64,000 nucleotides of DNA from Sporosarcina sp. ANT_H38 (GTDB lineage: Bacteria; Bacillota; Bacilli; Bacillales_A; Planococcaceae), in contig NZ_VOBC01000002.1 of the NCBI RefSeq assembly GCF_008369195.1, positions 558,001-622,000 on the forward strand, in the 5' to 3' direction. The notes under the pieces are model-generated. The model was not told the origin of the DNA. It did no database searches and saw only the letters and a program-made list of their open reading frames with translations. Both the position numbers and the translations under genes were made by a program. Position 1 is the stretch's first letter; the number at the start of each line of letters is the position of its first letter. Below are positions 8,555-16,300 of the stretch, piece by piece.

Positions 8555-9466
8555 ATGTTTAAAAACCAATCGGGTCAAGTAAGGGCTGGCTGGCTCATAT
8601 TACTAGCTTTTGTCGTCATGTTGATTGTCCAACAGTTATTCACAGTTCCAGGGATTCTTCTATTAGTGTTCACTGAAGCACCTTTTAGTGAGGGATTTAG
8701 TTATCTCGAAATGCAAACTGCTTTTGATGCTCACCCATGGATTTTTCTTTTAATGCAAGGCGGTGGTACAGCCGGAGGAATAGTAATCACTCTTTTGCTA
8801 TGGCGTTTTTTAAATAAGGGTTCCATTAAAGAGCTTGGCTTTAGAAGTTCTATGAAAGACTTGTGGTTTGGGCTTGTTCTTGGAGCGCTGTCGATTACCG
8901 TGATTTTCATTACATTGATGGCGACTGGCAATGTGACGCTCCTGAATTCATTGTCAAAACCTCATTTTTCAATATTCACGGTCACTTTTCTTGTTCTATA
9001 TATTCTCGTTGGTATCTTCGAAGAGATGTTCTTTAGAGGTTATGTCATGTCCACCATGGCAAGCAGAGGGAATAAAAAGTGGGTTATTTATGTGGCGTCT
9101 GCTTTGATTTTCAGCATCGCACATAGTGCAAATCCAAATGTAAGTATTTTAGGATTAGTGAATATTGCACTGGTCGGGCTATTATTCGCCTATATGTTTG
9201 ACACTACCAAAAGTCTGTGGCTGCCGATTGGTTATCATATTACATGGAACTACTTCCAAGGAAATGTCTTTGGATTTGCGGTAAGCGGTACTGCGCCAAA
9301 CGGCATTTATAGTGTTGAAATAGTCGAGGGACATGATTGGTTGACAGGTGGAGCATTCGGCCTGGAAGGCGGAATGCTAGCAACGTTGCTAATCTTGGCT
9401 GGTTTTTTTGCTACAAATCTTTATTCCAAATCGAAAAACTCAAGAAAAGCGCAAGCACCTAGGTAG
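8555..9466 (+). CDS. CPBP-family intramembrane protease
   Basis: A 303-residue membrane protein, with TTGGAGGAA eight bases before the ATG. About eight hydrophobic helices and the CPBP motifs are present: EEMFFRGYV (EExxxR) near residue 156, SIAHSANPN and GYHITWNYFQGN. It is larger than the CPBP protein near 4 kb and not closely similar to it, so the two are distant paralogues. Family members process prenylated or bacteriocin-like peptides or act as immunity proteins; the function here is unknown. The 3' end runs into a dispersed intergenic repeat that starts almost at the stop codon. Confidence 0.88.
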   Translation: MFKNQSGQVRAGWLILLAFVVMLIVQQLFTVPGILLLVFTEAPFSEGFSYLEMQTAFDAHPWIFLLMQGGGTAGGIVITLLLWRFLNKGSIKELGFRSSMKDLWFGLVLGALSITVIFITLMATGNVTLLNSLSKPHFSIFTVTFLVLYILVGIFEEMFFRGYVMSTMASRGNKKWVIYVASALIFSIAHSANPNVSILGLVNIALVGLLFAYMFDTTKSLWLPIGYHITWNYFQGNVFGFAVSGTAPNGIYSVEIVEGHDWLTGGAFGLEGGMLATLLILAGFFATNLYSKSKNSRKAQAPR

Positions 9467-9468
9467 AT

Positions 9469-9535
9469 CCGAAAAGCGCTGGAGTCTAGGCACTGCACTA
9501 GGTGAACAACTTATTCTTTCATTTTAAACATATAG
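9469..9535. repeat. Dispersed intergenic repeat fragment (GCGCTGGAGTCTAG type)
   Basis: GAAAAGCGCTGGAGTCTAG followed by a short variable stretch and AGGTGAACAAC is found here. Nearly the same string occurs at 42797-42832 (AAGCGCTGGAGTCTAGACA...CCAGGTGAAAAAC), with CTTTCTT-like tails in both. This marks a short dispersed repeat family placed just after coding regions. Confidence 0.6.
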
Positions 9536-9586
9536 GAAGCCTTTAAAGCTCCCTGTATTTCGGTCTCCAAACATAAACAAGAATGT

Positions 9587-10456
9587 TCAAACTTTCGCTT
9601 TTCTACCGCTCAACGTCAATATGAGAATCCCACCAAGCAACATCGCAATGCCTATCCACGACGTTCCATTCAGCCGCTCACCAACAACAATTACACTTAA
9701 TATTGCAGCAGTAAGTGGTTCAGCGAGTGACAGCGTGACTGCTGACGATGAAGGTATTCGTTTCAATCCGGCTGAGAATAGGATATATGCCACACTGGTT
9801 GTGACGATCCCAAGATACAACACAACAGAAATTCCACGCCCCGTCATAAGCCCTTCCGTTTCGAATAAAAATAAGAATGGCAGCAGCATTATCGCACTCA
9901 TCGAAAAGATAACCGCAACAGCAGGCACAGCATCGACCTTGTCTAGTACCTCTTTATTGACGAGGGTATAAAAGGCGAATAACAACCCAGCTCCAAGTGA
10001 CATCGCGATTCCCACTGGATTGACAACGATTCCATCTTTATTTAAAAAGAGCAGCGCACACCCTATAATTGCAAGCACTGTCGCCATAATCCACGCCCTA
10101 GTTGGGCGACGTTTTACTAATAACCATTCAATGATTCCAGAAAAAACTGGAGCACTTCCGATTGTGACGACCGTGCCTATAGCAACGCCCGTTAATCTGA
10201 CAGAAGAAAAAAATAAATATTGAAAAATAGCCATTGAAATAGCTGCATACAGGGTAGATTTCCACGGCCAATTCCGAAAATCGATTTTACGCATAATGAG
10301 TAAAATCGCTAGTAATGAAAAACCTCCTACAGCAAGCCTCGATGCCCCAACAGCTAACGGATGGATCGTTTGTGGCATAAATGTTTGGGCGGTGCCGGTC
10401 GTTCCCCAAAGAATCGCTCCAAACAGCACGACTAGATATGAAATACGCTGTGACAA
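9587..10456 (-). CDS. EamA/DMT-family transporter
   Basis: A transporter of about 289 residues with ten hydrophobic helices in two EamA repeats (FGAILWGTTGTAQTF at the N terminus; GLLFAFYTLVNKEVL starting the second half). I choose TTG 10456 (M-S-Q-R-I-S-Y) because AAAGGGGTGAT lies four bases upstream; the longer frame to 10498 would read through that site. Members export small metabolites or amino acids. The substrate is not predictable. It is monocistronic, convergent with the CPBP gene. Confidence 0.85.
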   Translation of the reverse strand: MSQRISYLVVLFGAILWGTTGTAQTFMPQTIHPLAVGASRLAVGGFSLLAILLIMRKIDFRNWPWKSTLYAAISMAIFQYLFFSSVRLTGVAIGTVVTIGSAPVFSGIIEWLLVKRRPTRAWIMATVLAIIGCALLFLNKDGIVVNPVGIAMSLGAGLLFAFYTLVNKEVLDKVDAVPAVAVIFSMSAIMLLPFLFLFETEGLMTGRGISVVLYLGIVTTSVAYILFSAGLKRIPSSSAVTLSLAEPLTAAILSVIVVGERLNGTSWIGIAMLLGGILILTLSGRKAKV

Positions 10457-10582
10457 AGTGATCACCCCTTTCTCTCTATATAGTAGAAGATACCACAAAA
10501 ATCAGACTACCCGACACCATAAATCTGCTTAATTGAATCCCCTTTTGGTTATACGAACTTAGATAAACCGCTCACTTCTGCC

Positions 10583-11052
10583 GATTAACCAAAATTATTC
10601 AGCAAAGAACTTAATCATTCCCTGGCTGCTACTTGCATAATTATGATTTTGTGCCGCTTTGGATTGAATGACTTCTATTACGTTTATCGAGAAATCTGGA
10701 TGTGTATAGATGCGACTTTATCGCATCCCTACACATTTTTTTCGGTAATCATATAGTTGTCCTTCATCCGTCGCGCTCCAAATGCATAAGTACACGGAGT
10801 ACTGAAGCTCTTTGGAAAGAAAGAATAGCTGGCTTCCTACCTAGAGAAAAACCGCCAAAGATGCAATTTTGGCGGCTGACTCTGTCTCGATGGTTTTTTC
10901 TTTTTTATTTTATAGATGTGTCACTTTATATTAGGCAACATAATCTATGTCGAAAGTAAGCAAGGAACACATTGTACAAAGTACAGTAGTGCCCGAAATT
11001 GCATCTTCGGGCACTTACACTCTCCATAGAATGTCATCTATTCTTTTCTTCC
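10583..11052 (+). repeat. Long structured dispersed repeat, copy 1
   Basis: About 470 bases that recur at 48467-48932 in the same orientation, and in part at 60782-60978 and 63650-63699 in the opposite orientation. Shared anchors, in order: GATTAAC at the left end, GAATGACTTCTA, TCGGTAATC, GGTTGTCCTT, CGTCGCGCTCCAAATGCATA, AATAGCTGGCTTC, CCGCCAAAGATGCAATTTTG, GTGCCCGAAATTGCATCTTC and GTCATCTATTCTTTTCTTCC at the right end. Internal stems include GATGCGA/TCGCATC and GTGCCCGAA/TTCGGGCAC (10989-11014). AAGATGCAATTT and AAATTGCATCTT, about 130 bases apart, are perfect complements. An ORF crosses it, but the differences between copies are mostly non-synonymous, so I treat it as non-coding. Confidence 0.8.
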
Positions 11053-11093
11053 AACAAGTAAACTCAACTAGAATGTCGCCGTGATACGTATAC

Positions 11094-11125
11094 AAAAAGC
11101 CCGAAATGCGAGTAGCATCTCGGGC
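11094..11125 (-). terminator. Intrinsic terminator of the nitroreductase gene
   Basis: GCCCGAAATGC (11099-11109) pairs with GCATCTCGGGC (11115-11125). Read on the minus strand it is followed by TTTTTG, just after the nitroreductase stop. Confidence 0.8.
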
Positions 11126-11136
11126 AATCTTCTTTC

Positions 11137-11766
11137 TTATATAAATCGCACAACCTCATCTAAAGGCAGGCGGGAAGACCCGAATGCCGGTGCGGCAGCT
11201 TTTCCTAAGGCAATCAGTACAATCGGGAATTGATCACTAGGAAGGTCGAATCTCTCAGCAAATTTCACTTTGTCGAAGCCTCCTAATGTACAAGTATCAT
11301 AGCCTTTTTCTTTCGCAATCAACATCAGTTGCATAGAAACAAGCCCTGCATCATAAGCAGCGATGTTCATTCTTGCCTCTCTTGGAGCATGCGGATAAGT
11401 CGCATATGTACCGGCAATCGTACGGTCTTTAATCGACTCATCCATATGGCCTTCTGCAACATTTTGTGTGTAGATTTGCTCCACTTTCTTATACGCATCA
11501 ATATTACCCAAGACAGCGATAACAGCAGATGAATCCCCAACTTGGGCTTGATTATTAGCGATGACTTGCAGCTCTTTTTTCACCTCAGGGTCTTGGATGA
11601 CTAAAAAACTCCAAGATTGCAGGTTACTAGATGAAGGAGCCATTGTAGCCAGCTTCAGCATTTCTGCAATTTCCTCTTTTGCGATTGTAGCGTTCTGATC
11701 GAACACCCTCACCGATTTTCTTGCCTTCATTACACTATATAAATTTGAATCCAATGTTGTAGTCAT
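11137..11766 (-). CDS. yodC: YodC-like NAD(P)H nitroreductase
   Basis: A 209-residue FMN-dependent nitroreductase. Visible family motifs are ARKSVRVFD near residue 16 (phosphate/FMN contact), APSSSNLQSW near 43-52 and the C-terminal flavin-site stretch YDTCTLGGFD. Such enzymes reduce quinones and nitro compounds with NAD(P)H. The gene is divergent from an HxlR regulator whose start lies 133 bases away, the arrangement of yodC and yodB in B. subtilis. Two inverted repeats between them make repression by that regulator, released by quinones or electrophiles, the natural reading. Own terminator downstream. Confidence 0.9.
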   Translation of the reverse strand: MTTTLDSNLYSVMKARKSVRVFDQNATIAKEEIAEMLKLATMAPSSSNLQSWSFLVIQDPEVKKELQVIANNQAQVGDSSAVIAVLGNIDAYKKVEQIYTQNVAEGHMDESIKDRTIAGTYATYPHAPREARMNIAAYDAGLVSMQLMLIAKEKGYDTCTLGGFDKVKFAERFDLPSDQFPIVLIALGKAAAPAFGSSRLPLDEVVRFI

Positions 11767-11786
11767 TGTATTGCCTCCCTTTTTAG

Positions 11787-11833
11787 ACTTACTAATAGTA
11801 AGTCCTTATTTACAACTTACCATTAGTAAGTTG
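11787..11833. promoter_or_regulatory. Two HxlR/YodB-type operators over the nitroreductase promoter
   Basis: Two 17-base inverted repeats stand 28 bases apart centre to centre: ACTTACTAATAGTAAGT (11787-11803) and ACTTACCATTAGTAAGT (11815-11831, within CAACTTAC...GTAAGTTG). A TTGACA read toward the nitroreductase lies at 11838-11843, so the second repeat falls between the -35 and -10 regions and the first near the transcript start. This is typical repressor placement. Confidence 0.75.
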
Positions 11834-11899
11834 TATGTGTCAACCCTAACGATACATGTTAAGATAGATGAAGGATTAAGCAGAATGGAGGTTTGACTA

Positions 11900-12253
11900 G
11901 TGAATCGACCGAAAGATTGTGGAATTTCATCATATGTCTGTAACAACTTTCACGATACGATTGAATTTATCGGCAAAAGATGGATGGGGGTAATTATCTA
12001 TACACTAATGTCCGGACCCAAGCGCTTTCATGAAATCACTGAGGGAATTCCAGGGATATCAGATCGACTTTTAACAGAGCGGCTGAATGAATTAATCAAA
12101 GAAGGCCTTGTTACAAAAAAACAACTTGAGTCTTCTACTACTATAGTCGGATATGAGCTAACGGATAGCGGGATGGAATTGAAAGAAGTTATTACTGCAA
12201 TTCGGAACTGGATGGCAAAACAAGCAAACAAACCTCTAGACCCGCTAGGTTAG
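11900..12253 (+). CDS. HxlR-family redox/quinone-sensing repressor (YodB-like)
   Basis: A 117-residue winged-helix protein starting at GTG 11900 with TGGAGG nine bases upstream. The HxlR core reads FIGKRWMGVIIYTLMSGPKRF...LLTERLNELIKEGLV. Cys14 lies eleven residues before the Gly of GKRW, the same spacing as the redox-sensing Cys6 of B. subtilis YodB; a second cysteine is at position 7. It should repress the divergent nitroreductase gene and probably itself. Two further HxlR proteins in this window share the same cysteine spacing. Confidence 0.88.
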   Translation: MNRPKDCGISSYVCNNFHDTIEFIGKRWMGVIIYTLMSGPKRFHEITEGIPGISDRLLTERLNELIKEGLVTKKQLESSTTIVGYELTDSGMELKEVITAIRNWMAKQANKPLDPLG

Positions 12254-12274
12254 AACACTTATAAAACTCTCTGA

Positions 12275-12310
12275 AGAGCTATTACCTCTAGAGGTTTATA
12301 GCTCTTTTCA
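12275..12310 (+). terminator. Intrinsic terminator of the HxlR gene
   Basis: AGAGCTAT...ACCTC pairs with GAGGT...ATAGCTCT around a two-base loop and is followed by TTTT. Confidence 0.85.
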
Positions 12311-12499
12311 CTTGCTCTGAAATACCATATTTATCTTGCTCAAAATTCGTTCGTCCATTTATATCTAACTGAACCGTAGCTTCTATAGAAATTTGGTCAT
12401 TGATTTTATTCATATCCAAATTCAAATCCCTATTTTTCCCTGCCCAAAGACATGTACGAATCAAAAACACTATGATACACTGTATTGCAGGCTTTTTAA

Positions 12500-12540
12500 C
12501 ACGTGGTTCGTAACCATCCCACGCTAAAAAAACTAGGAGG
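12500..12540 (+). promoter_or_regulatory. preQ1-I riboswitch
   Basis: CACGTGG (P1, 5' strand), loop TTCGTAACCATC, CCACG (P1, 3' strand), the A-rich tail CTAAAAAAACTAGGAGG. This is the class I preQ1 aptamer pattern. The 3' end of the aptamer is also the Shine-Dalgarno AGGAGG of the next gene (start 12550), so ligand binding should hide the ribosome binding site: translational control with no separate expression platform. The regulated gene is a queuosine-precursor transporter, which fits. Confidence 0.9.
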
Positions 12541-12549
12541 AAAAAAATA

Positions 12550-13032
12550 ATGAAAATAAAAACAATGGCCATAAGCGGAATTATTGCCGCTTTATATGTA
12601 GCCGTATCGCTATTAGTAGCTCCATTAGCATACTCAGCCATCCAATTCCGAATTCCCGAGATGTTCAACCACCTCGTCGTATTCAATAAGAAATTCATAT
12701 TTGGTATTGTACTCGGAGTATTTGTGACAAACTTATTTTCTCCACTGGGCATGTATGACCTAATTTTTGGGGTAAGCCAATCAGTACTAGCACTTTCGAT
12801 CATGATTTTTTCCGCTAAATTTATATCAGGTATTTTCAAGCGAATGGTCTTCAATACACTTGTCTTCACCTTTACAATGTTCATCATTGCTTTCGAGTTG
12901 AACTTAGCGTTAGAACTTCCCTTTTTACTTACATGGTTAACAGTCGCTATAGGTGAATTCGTTGTCATGGCAATTGGGATTCCAATTATGATGGCTTTGA
13001 ATAAACGTATAAACTTCGAAAAATTGATTTGA
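12550..13032 (+). CDS. queT: QueT-family queuosine-precursor transporter
   Basis: A 160-residue membrane protein with five to six hydrophobic helices. The QueT signatures are AIQFRIPEMFNHLVVFN near residues 31-47 and LFSPLGMYDLIFG near 63-75. QueT proteins are substrate-binding components of ECF-type importers for preQ1/queuine-type precursors. The class I preQ1 riboswitch covering its ribosome binding site supports this independently. It is followed by its own terminator and stands alone; shared ECF ATPases would be encoded elsewhere. Confidence 0.92.
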   Translation: MKIKTMAISGIIAALYVAVSLLVAPLAYSAIQFRIPEMFNHLVVFNKKFIFGIVLGVFVTNLFSPLGMYDLIFGVSQSVLALSIMIFSAKFISGIFKRMVFNTLVFTFTMFIIAFELNLALELPFLLTWLTVAIGEFVVMAIGIPIMMALNKRINFEKLI

Positions 13033-13041
13033 CCAAAACTG

Positions 13042-13083
13042 TCCCTGCCACTTTGTCTTCAATTGAATTGGCAGGGATTTTTC
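13042..13083 (+). terminator. Intrinsic terminator of queT
   Basis: TCCCTGCCA (13042-13050) pairs with TGGCAGGGA (13069-13077), followed by TTTTTC. Confidence 0.8.
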
Positions 13084-13096
13084 AAGGAGGGTTACG

Positions 13097-13327
13097 ATGT
13101 ATATCTCCATTAAAGAAACTGCTGAACACCTTGGCATGCCCGTCGAACAAGTCCAAAAGTACGTGCGAGAAGGTCGTATCCGTTCCGTCCATGATGGCGA
13201 GCAATTCCTCATTAACAAAGATCAGTTTGGTCTCTATTTGGAACAACTCGAAGGATTGAAACACCAAATCGATGAATGGCGGAACGAACCGATTCCACCC
13301 GATCGTGACATTAAAGATGAAGATTGA
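13097..13327 (+). CDS. Excisionase-family helix-turn-helix protein
   Basis: A 76-residue protein with AAGGAGGG upstream of the ATG. Residues 1-48 form a MerR/excisionase-type winged helix-turn-helix (MYISIKETAEHLGMPVEQVQ, then VREGRIRSVHDGEQFLINKD). The tail is acidic and helical. Such proteins are DNA-binding domains often left by or recruited from mobile elements, but there is no integrase or attachment repeat here, so a stand-alone regulator is more likely. A strong terminator follows. Confidence 0.75.
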   Translation: MYISIKETAEHLGMPVEQVQKYVREGRIRSVHDGEQFLINKDQFGLYLEQLEGLKHQIDEWRNEPIPPDRDIKDED

Positions 13328-13370
13328 AAAACCGGCTGAAGGTCTATGGACTTTCAACCGGTTTTGTTTT
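13327..13370 (+). terminator. Intrinsic terminator of the excisionase-like gene
   Basis: AAAACCGG...GGTC pairs with GACTTTC...CCGGTTTT around a four-base loop, then TGTTTT. Confidence 0.88.
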
Positions 13371-13628
13371 AATTAGAAATGGATTCTCCTTTCAATAAAG
13401 TTAATCTTCATTCAGTGGAGGGGTTCTTCATCCCCCATATAGTCTACTTGTTTCATCCAATACTTGAAGTGAGGGTCTTATTGCCCTTTAATATGGGATA
13501 AAGTTAGGGAAAGGAATGAAAATCGTTATATACGGGAAATACTAAATACACTGATTGATTGCTTTAAAAATGCTTTACTAGTATAGTTATAAGCTGTTTC
13601 AAAATCACAATTTACAAGAGGGAGAAAT

Positions 13629-15122
13629 ATGAAAAAAATATCAAATGTTTTTTATATCACAATTGGTCTTATTATTTTGACTGTTGGATATGGTGCACTT
13701 GCACCTGAAAGTTTTGGGGCAGTCACAGCGAACGTCAAAAACTTTGTTGCGTCGTCTTTTGGTTGGTACTATATGCTACTCATGTCATTCATGTTAGCGC
13801 TCAGTTTCTATTTCATCGTCAGTCCATACGGAAAAATCCGTCTTGGAAAAGATTCGGACCGTCCGCAGTTTTCAACAGTTACATGGGTTGCCATGCTGTT
13901 TTCCGCAGGTATGGGAATCGGCCTCGTCTTTTATGGTGCCGCTGAACCGTTATCGCACTTTGCGATTAGTCCCGCTTCGGAAGATCCCAATACGGATGCT
14001 GCCTTTAAAGAATCACTACGTCAGTCATTCTTCCACTGGGGTATCCACATATGGGCCATGTACGGCGTTACTGCACTATCTCTAGCCTTCTTCCAGTTCC
14101 GTAAAGGAGAACCGGGATTAATTTCAGCAACATTGAAGCCGATATTCGGGCAAAAAATGGTTGGTCCGTGGGGTACTCTCGTTGATGTACTCGCCGTTTT
14201 TGCGACAGCATTCGGTGTCGCTACATCTCTCGGCTTCGGCGCTGTTCAAATTAATGCAGGCCTAAACTACTTATTTGATGTTGAGATATCTATCTCTTCA
14301 CAGTTTATCATCATTGCAGTTATCACAGTCTTATTCGTTGCATCCGCATGGTCAGGGTTAAGTAAAGGCATAAAGTATTTGTCAAATACAAACTTAGTTC
14401 TTACGCTCGTATTACTTGGATTTATCGTTATTCTAGGACCGACATTGCTCATTTTCAATATGTTCACCGATTCACTTGGTGGTTACTTTTCAAACTTAAT
14501 CCAAATGAGTTTTGGCACGGCGCCTTTGAATTCCACTGACCGAGAATGGCTCGACACTTGGACAATTTTCTACTGGGCATGGTGGATCGCTTGGGCACCA
14601 TTTGTCAGTATGTTTATTGCCCGTGTTTCAAAAGGTAGGACAATTAGAGAGTTTATGATTGGAGTGCTTGCCGCACCTACACTTCTAGTTACTTTCTGGT
14701 TCTCAGCCTTCGGTTCTACAGCGATTGATATCCAGAAAACAGGAATTGCCGATTTGACAACATCCAGTACAGAACTAACTATCTTTGAAATGTTCAATGT
14801 GATGCCAATGTCGTTCATCATATCCCTTTTCGCTATTTTGTTGATTGTTTCGTTCTTCATCACATCGGCTGATTCGGCGACTTTTGTCCTCGGTATGCAG
14901 TCTACAAATGGTTCGTTGACGCCACCGAATAATGTAAAGCTCATTTGGGGTGTTATACAGTCTACAATTGCACTTATCTTGCTTTCCGTTAACGGTCTCA
15001 ACGCCTTACAAAATACGATTATTATTGCAGCATTACCATTCTCTTTTGTCATGTTGCTTATGGTTGTAGCATTGCTTAAAGCTTTAAAAGCTGAAGTGAA
15101 ATTGATGAAATTAAAAAAATGA
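13629..15122 (+). CDS. opuD: BCCT-family glycine betaine transporter (OpuD-like)
   Basis: A 497-residue secondary transporter with twelve membrane helices. BCCT signatures: MGIGLVFYGAAEPLSHF in the glycine-rich helix near residues 95-112, and YWAWWIAWAPFVSMFIARVS with RGRTIREF-type sequence near 315-345, which contains the betaine-binding aromatic residues. Length and motifs match OpuD of B. subtilis. It imports glycine betaine or a related trimethylammonium compound with Na+ during osmotic stress. A betaine-aldehyde-type dehydrogenase lies about 5 kb away but is not linked. The 258 bases upstream probably hold an osmotically controlled promoter that I could not define. Confidence 0.9.
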   Translation: MKKISNVFYITIGLIILTVGYGALAPESFGAVTANVKNFVASSFGWYYMLLMSFMLALSFYFIVSPYGKIRLGKDSDRPQFSTVTWVAMLFSAGMGIGLVFYGAAEPLSHFAISPASEDPNTDAAFKESLRQSFFHWGIHIWAMYGVTALSLAFFQFRKGEPGLISATLKPIFGQKMVGPWGTLVDVLAVFATAFGVATSLGFGAVQINAGLNYLFDVEISISSQFIIIAVITVLFVASAWSGLSKGIKYLSNTNLVLTLVLLGFIVILGPTLLIFNMFTDSLGGYFSNLIQMSFGTAPLNSTDREWLDTWTIFYWAWWIAWAPFVSMFIARVSKGRTIREFMIGVLAAPTLLVTFWFSAFGSTAIDIQKTGIADLTTSSTELTIFEMFNVMPMSFIISLFAILLIVSFFITSADSATFVLGMQSTNGSLTPPNNVKLIWGVIQSTIALILLSVNGLNALQNTIIIAALPFSFVMLLMVVALLKALKAEVKLMKLKK

Positions 15123-15128
15123 TTCTAG

Positions 15129-15160
15129 AAAAGCGATTCCAGAAATGGAATCGCTTTTTC
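15129..15160 (+). terminator. Intrinsic terminator of opuD
   Basis: A perfect stem AAAAGCGATTCCA / TGGAATCGCTTTT with a short loop and a T-rich tail. Confidence 0.9.
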
Positions 15161-15167
15161 TTAACCA

Positions 15168-15305
15168 TGAAATGATGTCTAGGTGCCAGACGCTCGGGAT
15201 CATAAGCCAACCCAGCTATGCTAGCTTAGAACGCCTCTTCGTACCTGCAGGATGGACCACAAGAAGTGGTGCACTTAAGCTACGTTCATTTATAACGGCA
15301 CCTTA
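15168..15305. repeat. Degenerate structured intergenic repeat
   Basis: The stretch contains TCTAGGTGCCAGACGCTCGGGATCATAAGCC in segments. It ends GCACCTTACG, so GGTGCC/GGCACC can pair across it. The core order (CGCTCGGG, CATAAGCCA, CTAGCTTA, CGCCTCTTCG) resembles, in opposite orientation, the structured element at 23078-23190. Confidence 0.5.
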
Positions 15306-15313
15306 CGTTTTTC

Positions 15314-16300
15314 TTAACTATTTACAAGAACTCTTTCACGTTTCCCAATCATTTGAAAGAAATCTCCGACCATAGCACTTGCCGTAGGATACATGCCTGC
15401 GCCTGGACCTACAAGTGTTAAGATACCTAGATAATCGGTTTCGACGATGATTGCGTTGTCCACACCGTCGACACCGTATAACGGATGGGCAGAACCGATT
15501 AGTACGGGCCCAACACTCCCGTTCAATGTCCCATTTTCATCAATCGAAATCTCAGCGATATGTCGGTAACGAAGTTTCCCCTTAAATGCACCCGCTACAT
15601 CTTCAATCGTAACCCTGTCGATTCCAGCAACCTGAATATCTTGCCAATTCGGCTGTTTACCAAATGCAAGTGCACTTAAAATCATCAATTTCCTAAATGC
15701 ATCTTTTCCACTTACATCGTCCGTCGGATCCGCTTCCGCATAACCGAGCGCCTGTGCTTCGTGAAGCGCAGCTTTAAATGGAATTCCCTCTTCACGCATT
15801 TTAGTCAATATAAAGTTCGAAGTACCATTCAAAATCCCTTGAATTCGTCGTACTCGATCTGTAGGCAACAAGTTCGTTACTGTGCGAATAATCGGTACGC
15901 CGCCCGCTGTCGTTGCTTCATATCCTAACTGAACTCCCCGGAACTCCGCATGTTTATATAATGCAGGACCATGTTTTGCGAACATCTTCTTATTTGCTGT
16001 TATGACATTAAAACCTTTTTCTATCGCATCCGAGAGATACGTATAAGCAGGTTCTTCCCCAACAATCGCCTCAAAGATGAAGTCGATATCCGGATTCGAG
16101 AGTATTTCTTGAATGTCATCCGTGATCTTTATCCCAGGTGTAGCCAGACGTTTTTTTGCCGTATCCCGGACTAAAATAGAATCGATGTCGATTAAGTAAC
16201 CTGTTTGCTGCTTAATTTCTTCTTTTCTTTCATTCAAAATCCTATAAATCCCTTCACCTACAGTGCCGAAACCAAGTAAAGCGACTTTGATTGACGCCAT
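15314..16300 (-). CDS. hom: Homoserine dehydrogenase, short form without ACT domain
   Basis: A 328-residue enzyme: NAD(P)-binding domain (LGFGTVGEGIYRIL) and the homoserine dehydrogenase catalytic core (TANKKMFA, GYEATTAGGVPIIRT, NGTSNFILT, EAQALGYAEADPTDDVSG). It reduces aspartate semialdehyde to homoserine. The usual Bacillus enzyme is about 430 residues with a C-terminal ACT domain that senses threonine; this one ends after the catalytic domain, so feedback inhibition by threonine is not expected. It starts inside the end of metX (43-bp overlap) with GGAGGTGGCGAA before the ATG. As the last gene of the SAM-riboswitch operon it appears dedicated to methionine. Confidence 0.92.
   Translation of the reverse strand: MASIKVALLGFGTVGEGIYRILNERKEEIKQQTGYLIDIDSILVRDTAKKRLATPGIKITDDIQEILSNPDIDFIFEAIVGEEPAYTYLSDAIEKGFNVITANKKMFAKHGPALYKHAEFRGVQLGYEATTAGGVPIIRTVTNLLPTDRVRRIQGILNGTSNFILTKMREEGIPFKAALHEAQALGYAEADPTDDVSGKDAFRKLMILSALAFGKQPNWQDIQVAGIDRVTIEDVAGAFKGKLRYRHIAEISIDENGTLNGSVGPVLIGSAHPLYGVDGVDNAIIVETDYLGILTLVGPGAGMYPTASAMVGDFFQMIGKRERVLVNS

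Noticed and set aside
10702..10959. 85-codon frame across repeat copy 1, with an aligned 98-codon frame in copy 2 (48568-48864)
   Set aside because: Codon-by-codon comparison by eye shows mostly non-synonymous differences, no ribosome binding site, and the frame is not kept in copy 3; the conserved features are stems, not protein.
12288..12968. 226-codon frame antisense to queT and its riboswitch
   Set aside because: Covers a riboswitch and a terminator on the other strand and has no credible start.
13097..13327. Excisionase-like protein as a sign of an integrated element
   Set aside because: No integrase, attachment repeats or phage genes around it; flanked by housekeeping genes with their own terminators.
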